DNA from: Macrocystis pyrifera
Taxonomy: Eukaryota; Sar; Phaeophyceae; Laminariales; Laminariaceae
Direction: 5' to 3'
DNA length: 64,000 nt
Assembly: GCA_031763025.1 (NCBI GenBank)
Contig: JASSKH010000003.1
Coordinates: forward strand, 4,206,718 to 4,270,717
The notes beneath the pieces are model-generated. The model made no database searches, was not told where the DNA came from, and saw only the letters and a program-made list of their open reading frames with translations. The translations under genes were made by a program, and so were the position numbers. This document shows, piece after piece, positions 46,956 through 59,015 of the stretch (positions are counted from its first letter, which is position 1; each line of letters opens with the position of its first letter).

Positions 46956-48800
46956 TCACACCTCGTCGACGCCCTCCGACTTCTTGAGGAAACCCTTGAC
47001 AACGTACTTGTCCATGGCCGGTGTTAATGCCAGGGCCAGCGCGATACGTAACGGCACCACGAGCCGCGCGAAAGTGAGGAACCCCGCCGTCAAACCGAAG
47101 AGCTGCACGTCCGAGCGGTTGCGACAAGACGACAAGTGGTCAGTTCGTTGACAAAAAACGGTGGCGGCAGGAGTCCACGTTAGGCATGCATACATTGAGG
47201 GTCGACAGCCAACTTTAACCGGCTGGCCTGTTGGTTCTCCGGCAGTAGCCAAATCGTCGCCAGAGTCGGTGCACGTGATTCGCTACAAAAAAAAAAGGAA
47301 TAGACGGTACGTGCCCGATTGCAGTTTTGGGTTTGACCGTGAAGAGATGAAAAATACATCGCAAACAAAAACATGGTAAGACTTGTTCCGCTATACGTGC
47401 AATTTAGGAACAACGAAACCAACTTACAAATGCACCATCGATGGCCAGAGCATCGATGATACGTCCAACAACCTCAAACTCTCGCAATAAGGCAGTAGGA
47501 TTGCCGGGCCGGTACGACACAGCTGTACGGCGGACCCTTCAAGTAAATGGCACGCATCCGCAACATGCCTAGGAAACATTGCAGGGTCGTTTGTGCCATC
47601 ATTCCCTGCACCGGCCAATGGCCGAAATACAAGCCAATTACGTGCCACGTGATGAAACACTGTCATGTTGCAATTTCTAACCTCCCTAACCTGTTTTCTA
47701 GCTGGTTCTATGAGCAGTACCCCGCACCCACCTCTACACCCATGTTCACATTGAGTGGACAATGATGTCAACGACCCTACAATGCTTTTCGACAAAGCGC
47801 CCTCAACATATGTATATACCAATCGAATTATTCTGCAAAGAGACCCCACTCTACGGGCACACGGACACGCTCCATCATTTCGCCACTCGCCGTCTCTTTT
47901 CCCTCCAGTGTCGTGAGGTCCAGCCACTCCCCGTTGTCTGGTGATAGATCACGACCGCAAGGGGCACGCTGATGATCCAGAATGCAAGCTCCGTCCCGCC
48001 GTAGGCCAAGGCTCCGGCAAGCCCCGCCGACTTAATTTTCTCCTTGAAGTCGATTTCCGGTTCGCCGGGGGGGCTTTTTACGCCCCACGCGATGAGGGCT
48101 TTGTCGAGCGACTGGGAGAGCGGCAAGGAGCAAGAAGAGAAGCGAAGCGGTGGGCGAAAAATCGTCAAGGACACACATGTATAGATAAATTTATCTATAC
48201 CCGTAGGGCGGACCGGGCGGTGAAACACTCACGCTCGAGACCCACAAAAAGGCTGTACCAGACACAAACGCTTTAGCAAGAACCCTTAGCAACAAAATAC
48301 AAAATGGAGGGGGGGGGGGGGGGGTCTGAGTCACAACTTCGATAGGAACCTGGTAGTAAGAGTCTGGCATTTGCGCTATGGGGCGACCATATAAACCATG
48401 AGTGCAAGGTGATGAATCGGTATCCCACGACCGGGTATGACAACGCGTTTTGCGACGCAAAGCCGATTGCCCGAATGGCAACACGCTCGTAGATGTACCA
48501 GAGTTTAGCGGTGGTACACGAGCGGCACACGTTATCAAAAAATATCACGCTGCACGCTGCCTGTCATGCTGTACGCTGACTACGATCTGTTCGTGGTGGC
48601 AGCAATCGACAACATCGTGCAAAACGCATGAGGGGAGCTGTAGGCTCGAGGCGATCTCCGTCAAATTTCGCGAACTTCCAACCATTAGAAAAGGGAATCC
48701 GAGCACCACTCACGCTCGTTTCATCGTCTTCGGAAGAGCCCGCCGACATCTGCAGGCAAGCTGAAGCCCGCGGTTGTTGCGCAATGGAGCTGCGGGCTGA
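46956..48800 (-). CDS. conserved small membrane protein, likely plastid-targeted, 3 exons seen, apparent frameshift
   Basis: Exons in coding order are 48800-48714, 48111-47861 and 47102-46956 (TGA). The first carries a Ser/Ala/Arg-rich stretch ending in QMSAGSSEDDETS, like the end of a transit peptide. The second holds EIDFKEKIKSAGLAGALAYG and then a hydrophobic segment, AFWIISVPLAVVIYHQTTG. The third has FLTFARLVVPLRIALALALT, a second hydrophobic segment. The pair of segments and the motif ARLVVPLRI with LTPAMDKYV resemble small membrane proteins of phototrophs related to the FAM210/DUF1279-like group; that name is from memory and tentative. Phases match only if one base is missing in the CCCC run at 47929-47932: the family frame TGEWLDLTTLEG is read downstream but is out of frame by one. 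The start exon is not certain; an ATG near 48966 opens a short frame. The last GAG is followed by GTGTGAGT, so a further exon cannot be excluded. Confidence 0.72.
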
Positions 48801-49810
48801 CTGAGTGGGGATTCGGCATCCTGCCAAAATCAAAGGTGTAAGGGGCGTTCCGGAGCAAGAAGTAAGACAGCTCGTTTGAGTCAAAAAAAAAAACACAGAA
48901 GAAGCGAAGCAATCGTAAAAGTGCCGGAGACGTTGGACAACAAGAGGGCGACGTAGAACAGTCCAACCACTAACGCATGAATAAACTCAATGGCTGCTGC
49001 CGGGCGACATCAACCGCTCCCGGCATTGCGAAGCTTCCAACTCCGGTGGAGTTCAACAGGTCGGCCGAAAACATCGCAACGCCAGCTTGTCAACTAGAAG
49101 AGAGTCATGAAGACGCTCGCGATGCATTCATTTGTACAAGCGATAACTCCCGCTCGTGCTTCACCAAATATCGGACTCTTGACCACATGTTGCACCGCCC
49201 AGAAAACACGAGATGCGAATGCCATTTTTAGTGTTGAGCATTATGAGCGGGAATACCAAGGTACGAGTTAATAGAGTACCCAGACCGGCTGTGCCTCGCT
49301 AGACTCGCCGGTGTTGGTGTCCATATTTTTAGATAATTTTACATCGCAAACATGACAAGAGAAACAAGCGATGGCAAAAAAAAGAGTCAATGGAACGAGT
49401 GCTGTCGCTCGGTCGACCACTGACAAGGCTCGGCCTGGGCCTTCCGGATGAGCTTCCTGGCAAACATTCTCGGCAGTCTGCACCAATACCATGAGTGCGA
49501 GCACAGAGTCTACTGTATTCATATACAGGTACAGAAAATCTATTTCAAGGTATGGAATGCTACTGACTGATAGATAAGCGTCCATCGGTCATCGAAACCA
49601 TATAATACCGCAGTAGCACGTCAAACACGAGGTCAGGTCCAAAACGCCACTGGGACACACTGCTGCATTCCGCATACAACAAATATGGGTGCCATTAATA
49701 CCAGATACCAGATGAGCAATTACTATATATAGGGCTGTGAGATTTTTTTGCCACCACTGTAGACATAGTGGTGGAGAAGTAAGCCAACTAACTGACTTTA
49801 GAAGGCTGTA

Positions 49811-49916
49811 TCACGGGGGACCATCGTAAATAGTACCAAATATTGTTAGCCAAAAATAGGGAAATATGTAGGTTCTTGTGTGTACCGTAGGTCCTATTTA
49901 CTATGGTCCCCCGCAA
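49811..49916. mobile_element. family B MITE, GACC subfamily
   Basis: 106 bp, TA-flanked. The left end is TCACGGGGGACCATCG and the right end is the complement of TTGCGGGGGACCATAG. Confidence 0.88.
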
Positions 49917-50034
49917 TAGTACCCTTTCTGCAGACAAGCACACATATTGCGCGTTACAAACACACCATAAATACACGTACAAAGACGCACAAGATCAAAA
50001 AGCTCGTTAGAGTGTCCTCCGGATACCAGTCAAA

Positions 50035-50215
50035 TCACAGCTTCTTGTACCCTTGGCACTGGCGGGACTCAGCTCATCACAGACCCCAGGTACCGTTGGG
50101 ACTGGCGAGGACTCAGACGTTTCAGCTCCAACTACCCTAGGGACTGGCGGTACTCAGTCATTTCAGCCCCCATGTACCCTGGAGACTGACTGGGTCATCC
50201 AAAATGACAGGTACA
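50035..50215. repeat. minisatellite, about 43 bp x 4
   Basis: Four units share GTACCCTGGGGACTGGCGG-like and GACTCAGTCATTTCAG-like words, starting near 50038, 50085, 50127 and 50168. The last unit is the most diverged. Confidence 0.75.
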
Positions 50216-50337
50216 GGCGAGTCATTTTCTGAGTCCCCGAGGACTGGTACTGGTGCTCTAACGACCCTTTGTAAATGACCGAACCCACTTCTGGAATACC
50301 TCCCCAAAAGCTACTATTCATACTCGTACCTCCACTA

Positions 50338-50465
50338 TTTACAGGGAACCATAGGACCAAATATCAATATTGATACTGCCTGTAGTAAAAATAGGAAAAT
50401 ATATACCTGGTAGGTTTTTGTGTGTATCTTAGATTCTACCAGGTATTTACTATGGTCCCCCGTAA
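50338..50465. mobile_element. family B MITE carrying two CCWGG micro-insertions
   Basis: 128-bp GACC-type copy. Its extra length comes mostly from TACCTGGTA at 50404-50412 and TACCAGGTA at 50437-50445, each replacing a single TA of the family consensus (ATATATAGG and CCTATTTAC), plus a changed stretch around 50365-50390. Confidence 0.85.
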
Positions 50466-50469
50466 CACT

Positions 50470-53400
50470 GCTGTAGTCAAGGACTTGCATCGAGCGGCAT
50501 GACACTACTGCTGTACTCTGATGTACTGCTGATGCTGTTGTACGTACGTACATTACAGCAGTATGGGCTTGGGTACTCGAGTCGTAGTCGAGGTAAAAGA
50601 ATCGCCTCGTACCACAGAGTTGCAGACGATAGCGGGGCCAGATTCACGCGCAAAACAAGCATGAGTACTACTCTACAAGTAGTCAGGGCGGTGGAGGACA
50701 AGAACAACACCAACGGGGAAGGGAAGCGCAAGGACGTCAACACATCGAGATTGTCAGACCGCTGTCAGGACGTCAAGACAGTCAGGACAACTGGACTGAA
50801 TCATCATCAGACCTGTGTAATGTACCAGGTACAGAGTATACCCCAGGTAGAGTGTTCCAAGCAACACGTCAGGCGGCTGGAAACATGTTCACGATTTGAT
50901 CAAATCATGCTCAAAGGAAGAGGCATTCACTCCCACTAAACACCAACAGCCTCACCCGGTCCTATACGAAAGGCAGTATGGGATACCCGCCATAACGACT
51001 GCACGCCTGGAGACGCGTAGTTGCTCAAACAGCGGAGGACCCGCGTGGGAAAAGTGGCATTGCTTTGGAGCGCTGTATCATTGAAATTCAAGTAAAAATC
51101 AGGTCCGCAAGAGAGGTAACCTGCACGACTCACCAAGCCTCGACGATCCGCTCGACAGGACGAAGGCAGAAGAACTGTGCAGCAGTACAAGGGCAAAGGA
51201 TGCCAGGAACACCACCGATTTCATTGCCATCCGGGGCTCTTGTCGCGGCTATAACCTTGGTGGTTGATAACTGTGTGACGTACCTGTGGCACCTGCCAAG
51301 GGGTAGTCGGGAGTTCGAGTATTATGTAATAGCCATACATTGCAGGGCACACCTCTGTATGACCCCGCACAATCTACAAGACCCACGGGGTCGCTCGTAC
51401 ATACCTGGTACCTGGTATCACGCATCACGCACGGGTACAGCTGCTCCATAACCACAGACTAGCACTACGTAGAGCTTGAACGTTGAAGCCTGACCGGGTC
51501 TTCTCTCTGCTGGAGCTTCTCCTCGAGGGAACTTTTTTTAGATCGTTTCGAATATACCTGGTAACGAGTATTTTGAATCTTTATTGCAGCGTGAATTGTA
51601 TGAACAATTTCGGCGTGTTGCGCTGGATCCAGGATGCAGAAGCCGGCTTGGTGCCTTGGGATGTTGTTCGCTACTCCGCGTGGTCCAGGATATCGACTGG
51701 AGTGGTGGCGAGTCATAGGCAGTGATCCTCAATAAGGTGGAACGGCAGCTTTGTACCAAGACTACTGTAGTATACTAGAGTACAGTCAGTATAAAATACA
51801 TTGGCACGGAGATGACGCACAGCACTGCGGCTTCACGATATCAGCTCCAATGGTAGACAGACGTGGACCATGTTACAGTACATGACAATGCACCTCTCTG
51901 GTAGCCTGGGCAGGTCTGCAGTAGCCGATGTTTGTGCCGCCAACACGGTGCGCCGCCAACACGGGGCGGTGCCGTTTGCACGAAAACACATCACCGGTGT
52001 CACAAAGAGCCGCGGCAGGGATAAAATTATAGATCGGAAAAGTTTGCACTGCTCGCTGTTGTGTGACCTTGCGCGTGTCGCCCGTAGCTTTCGTCGAACT
52101 CTACTGTATCATACCAGCCGACATTGCATATGTTACGAGGAGGGGCATTTATAGTGCACGACCGGGATCGAACTCGTAAGAAGGTTTACCCCGCTGAATG
52201 ATGGGTTGTGCCTGATTCTCAATCAGTGCGTCATGTGACCAGTAAACACTACAATACCAACACCAACGCAAGATCGATAGGCGGAACGACGGGCTCGATC
52301 GACCAAGCGGCGCGCGACCGACGACATCGCAGCATGTGCGATGTGGGTGCCAAACAGGTGTTGGTCGAGCCTCTTTGACACAATAGACCAATACGGGGTG
52401 GTGTTGTGCAGCCGTCTCCCCGAAAACCGCAAGATCCTAGACAAAATGTTGTGTTTCGACACCAGGGCGGTTGGATTTAGAAATGACGCCTGGTAGCTGC
52501 CCGAACCGGCCCCCTACTATTGACAGGAAGACATTCAGCATTTGTATGGGCAGGGATTGTGTCGTCAGAATCTCCCTGTCGAAGCGTAAAGAGTTAAGAA
52601 TAAGAAATATCGAGAAAGTAACGCCTTCCTCCGCAAGCCTGTTACAGGCGGAAAAGAGCACCTGGCACTTCTAAGTGCCGCCAAAAAACGAAATAGACTC
52701 GACGCCAGACTGTACGTGCCACGTGTCCTGTCGACCTGTAGCATGCCACGTAGCCGTGCATGCTTGTCATCCGTGAACGCGTTTGTTTGTTGGGCTGTCA
52801 ATCAACCCCGCTACCCCTCTCGACAACTGAAATACTAGAAAAAATTAGGGAAACTTGGTAGCCCCCGCGAGCTCCTGGGAAATACCCAGCTCGAACTCTC
52901 AGAAACAGCAGGCGAGACACAGCAGTCGCAGGTGTCAATGCCTCGATCTTTTTCTGGCCTGACGGTCGAAGCCTTCTCCAACGAGTGCTGGTTTTCTGCT
53001 GCTTGCTGTGACTGTGTTGATATTCTGGCGCCCAACATGTGGCATTCCAGACTATCACGTGGTTTCTCCGTGATGTTCCTGTATACCAGGTATACAGTAC
53101 GTGTACACGGAGAAAAGGTTTCTGCCAGCATTGGAAGGAGTGGTATGTTTCTACTAAAATCATGCGTCTCTCTCTACCTGGCCCTGTTTGCTGTTGGGCA
53201 AGCGACGCAGGCCGACGCCTGTGCCGTATCTATGCCCCCGAGAGTACTGGTATTCGTGTTAGCGCTGATCGAGCCATCGCCGCTAAGCGAGGGCACCTTT
53301 CGCCCTCCATAATCCCCAAAAGAAATTGAGCGCGTGTCGGATGCACCCAAAACCAAAGGTCTAGAAACCGTCAACCCACCGCGATCGCTACACCGTGGGT

Positions 53401-53750
53401 TGATCGCATGCTTGCACGTCCTCGTCCTGACGCAAGCTGCCCAAGTGGCATTGCCCAACGCCCCCAGCGACGGAGGCCGTGGTGAGGTCGTGGAAGATTA
53501 TCTGAGAGCAGCGGCAGTGGATAGAGCAAGGTCTCGATGGCGGCGGAGACAACAGTGGCGATGATAATACGAGGGTATCGAAGAGTGTGAGCAGCGTACG
53601 ATAAGCAAGCGCAGCTTCAGACAGTAGCAGTAATCGTGGCTCGCACCTTTCGCCGGCCCAACAAAAAAGGAAAGACGATGTACGCGTTTGAAATGCCATC
53701 TATCAAAGAGGGAAACTTCACGGGCTTCCGTATTTTATCGTATGGGCGTA
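50470..53750. other. intergenic, no gene seen
   Basis: No recognised gene or repeat family. The stretch is notable for five exact TACCWGGTA motifs (50823, 51402, 51409, 51555, 53084). Confidence 0.55.
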
Positions 53751-53759
53751 CCACCGTTA

Positions 53760-54435
53760 TTTGCCGTGGGCATTAAGGGCCACGTTTGTGGCAGTGCCCA
53801 TGGTATGTCGTGGCAACCCACGGCAGCCCACTGCATGCGACGACATATCGCGTCATGTCGTGGTAGACCACAACATTTTCCATGGCACACTGCGGAAGGG
53901 CTGTCGCGGCAGGCCCCACAGAAAGCGCCACGGCAACCCTCACGGCACGTCACGGCAAGCCCCACGGCAAATTTCAAGTCCCACGGCGCGCCACCGCACC
54001 GAATCACGGTATTTCGCGGTGATGCCCATAAAAATATATATGGCTATGAACATGGCAAGCCCCGCGGCCATGACCACAACCAGGCTTGCAGCAATGTCGG
54101 GGCGAGGCCCGCGGTAAGGCCCGTGCAGCAAGGCCTGCGGTAAGGCTAATGAAAGCAGGGCGAGCCTTTGGCGGCTAATCAATTGTGTTTCTGCACTTTA
54201 TGGGAGTGCCTTGTGGTGGGGCAAGAATGCCAAATGGGATGAGTACACTGCGGGGTCAAAGTACCTATCGGGAACAGGATGCCGGGTGGGTGTCTTGCCG
54301 CGGATACTGCCGCCGCGAACCTTGCCGTGGACATGGCCGCGGGGCTTGTCGTGGGCTGCCATGGCAGGTATGGCGGCAATATCCGTAGGCACAACCGTGG
54401 CACGTGCCACGGCAGCGCCATGATGCATGCCACTA
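53760..54435. repeat. CCACGGCA/TGCCGTGG-rich minisatellite
   Basis: Degenerate short units such as CCCACGGCA, TGTCGTGG, CACGGCAAGCCCCACGG and GCCATGGCAGG continue for about 680 bp without a fixed period. The several open frames on both strands here are side effects. Confidence 0.65.
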
Positions 54436-56429
54436 GAAATCCAAGCAATGTGCGTCAATGGCCTCGCCACCGACAGCAGTGCCGCCGTCCGCCGTGCCGC
54501 GATCCACTGCCGCTACGATACCACCGGCGGCACCGTATAAATTCGTTCATCGCCTGAAACGCTACCGATATTTCGTCTCTTCCTCATCGAACCGGAAGGT
54601 GACTTGAGCGTGCTTATGCCTCTGGGCGTGTACACGCCATCAGGAGACGACCCTACTGGAGACCGAGCAGACCGTACGGCCGGCGTGGGCTCAACACACA
54701 CATGTGGCACTTTGGTTCGATAGCAAGAGGGGTGTGTCGATGAGCGATCGCCGCGCCTCCGTGTTCATGTGAATCGTAGAACGTGAGCACAACGGCCGCC
54801 GCACGAGCTGCTTGGCCCGATCGGATGCCAAGCAGTGAGTGACCTGCTTGCGCCCGATGCCGATAAAGATGCCGTGACGTCGGGGCGTTCCTCAGCTCGG
54901 AGTGATTCGATGTCGCGCGAAGTTTGTTTCCTTCTCAATGCAGATACGTATGCGCCGACACCGGAGTGGCAACGAGTGGGTACACGTGTTCGGAAGGGTT
55001 GTCAAACACCAGCGTGAAGATATGTATTTCGGTGGGACGTTTGTCACCATCGAGTCTGGTTCTTGAACCATAGCCATCGTATGTTGGCTATCTTTTCGAG
55101 AATGCGTGTGAGATACGTTTTTGGGAGACTTGTCACCTTGATGTACATCAGGCTGTTGTTCAGGTTAACTTGCAAGAGGGTTTTTTCATTCCGTGGGGTG
55201 GTGTTTGGGACGATGTTTGGTGGGAGAATGAACCGCCGTACTTGTGGTATGCAGCACCATGACAGCCGTGTCTTTCAAAACTGTCTAAATACTCTTGATA
55301 TTGAGCAGTGGCTCGCTGACGAATGTCTTTTTGGTTTATTTGAGGACGGATATGAACCCAAAACTACTCTGTACAGTACTCGCGTGCAGCAGTTCTTGTA
55401 GATGGCATTAGCGAAGTACTATGAAATGGCAGTCGGGTGTAAAAGTGTGAGAGTACATGCAGGCGTGGTGAATTGCGTACGGAATGCAAGCGTCTGGTTC
55501 CTGCCAAGCACCTTTGCGAGCTGCGCGCTCGTATGCTGCCTGCCATATCTCTGGCGAGCGGGAGTTCGTCTGTGGATTATTCCGTTCACGTGGTTAGTAA
55601 GGTATTTTTCGCTGATTTGTTGGCGGGGACGTACCATTTTCCTTTGGAAGAGCGTGTTCCTCTCCCTCTGTAGGAGCTGGATAAGGTATCATGGTACACT
55701 GCCGTTGGTAAAAGAGGACTATCCGTGCTGGGGGCAAAAGGGGGGAGCGGAACAGAGAACGGCGCGGCCGGAATGCCACTAATGAGAGGCTGCCCCTTTT
55801 TCGCAGCCGTCGTAGCGGCAACGAAAACGTACCCGCCCAACCTAATTCGCTGGTTTACTCGTGAGACCCCGATGACAACGAAAGCTCTCATCAGGAGAAA
55901 AATCAGCAACGATTGCATTGCCACGACCTATGATACATAGCGCTCGCCCGGGCACCGTAGATTTCGTATCGGCGCATGTCCAACCTGCCCGTGCCGGCAA
56001 CGAGGAGGGGCCATGTGCGCTGTCTATATATATGCTTTTTTTTCTTCGGCAATTTCGAATTGGTGATGTGAGACCCACCGACGGCCAAGAACCCGAGACA
56101 GTTAGAAAACATGGAAGCGCTCAAGCAGAACTTAACATCTGAGATATACCTACGAGCACCTACGGTGTCGTCCCGCGTTCCGTTTGCAATACCTTTCTGA
56201 CACGCAACAAGCTGTTCGGAGGATGCACTTTAACTTTTTATCTTTTTTATCGATCTTGATCCCGCTACGCGTGGGCGGGTACATAGCACCGGTCGCGAAC
56301 GCTTTGCAGGTGAAACGCTGGACCCTGCTTTGCGGAGGCGAGGAAATAGTTAACAATAGCCCGACCCGCCTTGCACCCTTCCCCCTCGAGATATTTTGTG
56401 CGGGGCGCAGAACCTTAACTCCGCGCAAG

Positions 56430-56770
56430 GGGAATGATCGTATCACGTATTATGTATATGGCAATGCGCCCACGAGGCAGTTCCGTTGCATATCCATTCA
56501 TTGCTGTCTCTGGAAGTGGCCACTTCAGAAAAGAAAACAACGCCTTGGACGCTGTCATCCATATGCTCGAGAGTCTGCCTCACACGTAGCGTAGTTCTTA
56601 GTGGGATGTAGTTCACCCTTCATGCAACTCGCCGGACAACTCACGGTGCTTCTCGCTTGGTGTAAGCAACGTCTGCCTGGTTGGTGAAAACTCAACGTAC
56701 TCTGCCCCGGCATTGTAGGAGTGCGAAGATCTGTGGTGATACGACTACGCCCATGCATGACATGAGCACA
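56430..56770 (+). repeat. dispersed repeat C, copy 2
   Basis: Same orientation and block order as 4970-5345, with many substitutions: GGACGCTGTCATCC, GTAAGCAACGTCTGCCTGGT, CCCCGGCATTGTAGG and CGACTACGCCCATGCATGAC. Confidence 0.65.
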
Positions 56771-57649
56771 CTCCCCCTTCCTCCCTCGCCCGTACAGTAG
56801 TAGCTCCATCGTGATCTCGTCTTCGACGACTCGACGGCAGCCACGTGGGCGCGGACGCACTCCACACTACGACCCTAGCCATTTTCAAATGATCCCCTTC
56901 ACCTCTGTTGCAGTCGCCGTAATCTACCATATGTAGGGGTGGGGGTACAACTACGACGTCAATTAGTGAGTTGAGGTACTGTACAGAACTTGAATTCATG
57001 AAGTGTGCTTTTTTCGGAGATTATGTATGTTGAACAACTTTTGAGGAAACTGTTGTCCAGGACTGCTAGACGCGATACATGCTATAGACCAGGGGCGTAT
57101 GGTCCTCTTCTAGGCTGCGTGGTGTCATGGTGACGGGATCGTTTACACTAGAGGAGTCGACAAACAGACACTGCTGCCTAATCTGCGCACAACGGAGTAT
57201 TTTGATACGCTTCGCATACGTACCAATGAGCAGTCCAATAAGATACGTGGCACTTGGCATGATTTGCCCCTGATTCCTGACGAGCCCGCAAAACAGCAGC
57301 ACGAGCTCGTTGGGCTGATAATTGGTGCGCATACAAAGCGTACTAAACGTGCTCTTTGTGTAACAAGCAGAAGATCTCTCTCTTGAAGCTTTTACTGGTT
57401 GAGCACTATCCTTCAGCGGGAGTTCCAGGATATACTTCGTAATGAAAGTGATGCAGGAGACCGGTACTCCAAGGAAAAAATAGTAATCTGAAAGCCTCCA
57501 CAAAGCGAACGCTCTCGATTCCTCAAGACTGAGATGCACTTGATTGGCTTCAACCTACTACCACAAAGACGAATATATCGGATGCAAGTCACACCGACGA
57601 TCCAAATCAGCATAATCGAGCTTGAACGTTATACGAGTACAGTATATGT

Positions 57650-57795
57650 TTTTTCATGGCAGCGGTGGCATGGCACTTCCATGGCCGTTCATGGCACTGC
57701 CTATTGCTGTTCATGGTGTTGCCATGGGACTGTTGAATAACACCTGCCATGGTGGCACTGACATGGGATGTCGTGGGGCTGCAATACAGCCATCG
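57650..57795. repeat. CATGGCA-rich minisatellite
   Basis: TTCATGGCAGCGGTGGCATG, TTCATGGCACTGCC and CATGGTGGCACTGACATGGG look like a short relative of the array at 53760-54435. Confidence 0.6.
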
Positions 57796-59015
57796 CAATG
57801 CACGACGACCTAGAGCTATATCAAGCCTGCCGAGCAAGCCATCAGGTCCGGGTTAGGGGTAGGGACAAGACACTGTCGTGACACAACCCCTCAAGTTTGA
57901 GAATCCAGTTCATTCTAGGAGGACGATCAGTCGCATGGACCTTGAACACTCAGCCAACCGAGTCAACCAACGGGGAAAGGTGTGCTTGCTGGAGTGGCTG
58001 TGGTGTATTTCCCGGCACGATTCCTTCAATAGAGCGGCGGCAACGTGACAACCTGCCAAGTATTCCGCCCCTGGTTGAGATTTGTCTGGTATGTGCTGGT
58101 ACGTAGCAGGGCCCTGCACACATCATATACTCCATTCACTCAGTATGCGTGTAGGACGGTGTGGATGCTAAAAACTCGTAGCGCCTGGTCGTCCGTACAT
58201 CATTCCGGTTGCAGGTCAACACACATCCATGCTTCGTGTGCGCACTCCTGGCACCTGCTGACATCGACGATATTGCACGTCTACTGCAATAATTACACCA
58301 CGTATTGGGAGTTCGTCTGGGCCCCGGCCGGCTACAGCCAGATGCAAGTTCCCACAATATGACAACACGAAAACATATTCAGGTGACCGACTTTGTACCA
58401 GACAAGTCCGGCAATGGCAGCGTACGTGACCTTCCGTACAAGAGCTGCCAAATTAGTGATTTGCCCCAGGGTGTTCACACAACGTATCGCACCCAGGTAA
58501 CATCCTGATTGTCCCCCTTGACAATTCCCTCGGCAATGCGTTCAGAGTAGCGCTTACGCCTGTGTTGCCGTGTTGCCTAGGGAATATCGTTCAGAGCACT
58601 TGAGGCACTGCCCCTGGTCGAGACTCTGACCCCTTTCATCATCGATATTGGCGATGGCTCTCGCTGGACCAGCACTCTTCTTTAATCCGTTCCTTAGGCA
58701 TCCCCTGCGCAACGTACGTGCGTGTCACACAGATGGGTACGGGGATCACAAAAAAAGTAGAATATTCGTCTTCACATGTTGACTTGGATAGAAACTCGCT
58801 CTACGTATTTACCCCCGTTGACCTCTCGGCTCGACAAGCAATGGGCATGTTGTTCATTTGAGTGAGGTCACGTGTCTTGACTAAGTAGATCTAACCCCGA
58901 TTCTTGGAGAGCCGGCCTCCTTTTGTCGAACCTCCCTATTAAAAGGCGCAGGACCGAGCACCGCAGCCGCAGCACCTAAGGTGTCGCGTGCGCCGGTCTA
59001 TTGAAGCCGTTTTTA

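Larger units (their letters stand above)
54440..59010. other. intergenic, mostly unassigned
   Basis: Contains repeat C copy 2 and the CATGGCA minisatellite. Open frames up to 157 codons (57066-57539 minus) show no recognisable motif and are within chance expectation. Confidence 0.5.

Noticed and set aside
53688-54143. Plus-strand 151-codon frame
   Set aside because: Produced by the CCACGGCA minisatellite, which is open on several frames of both strands.
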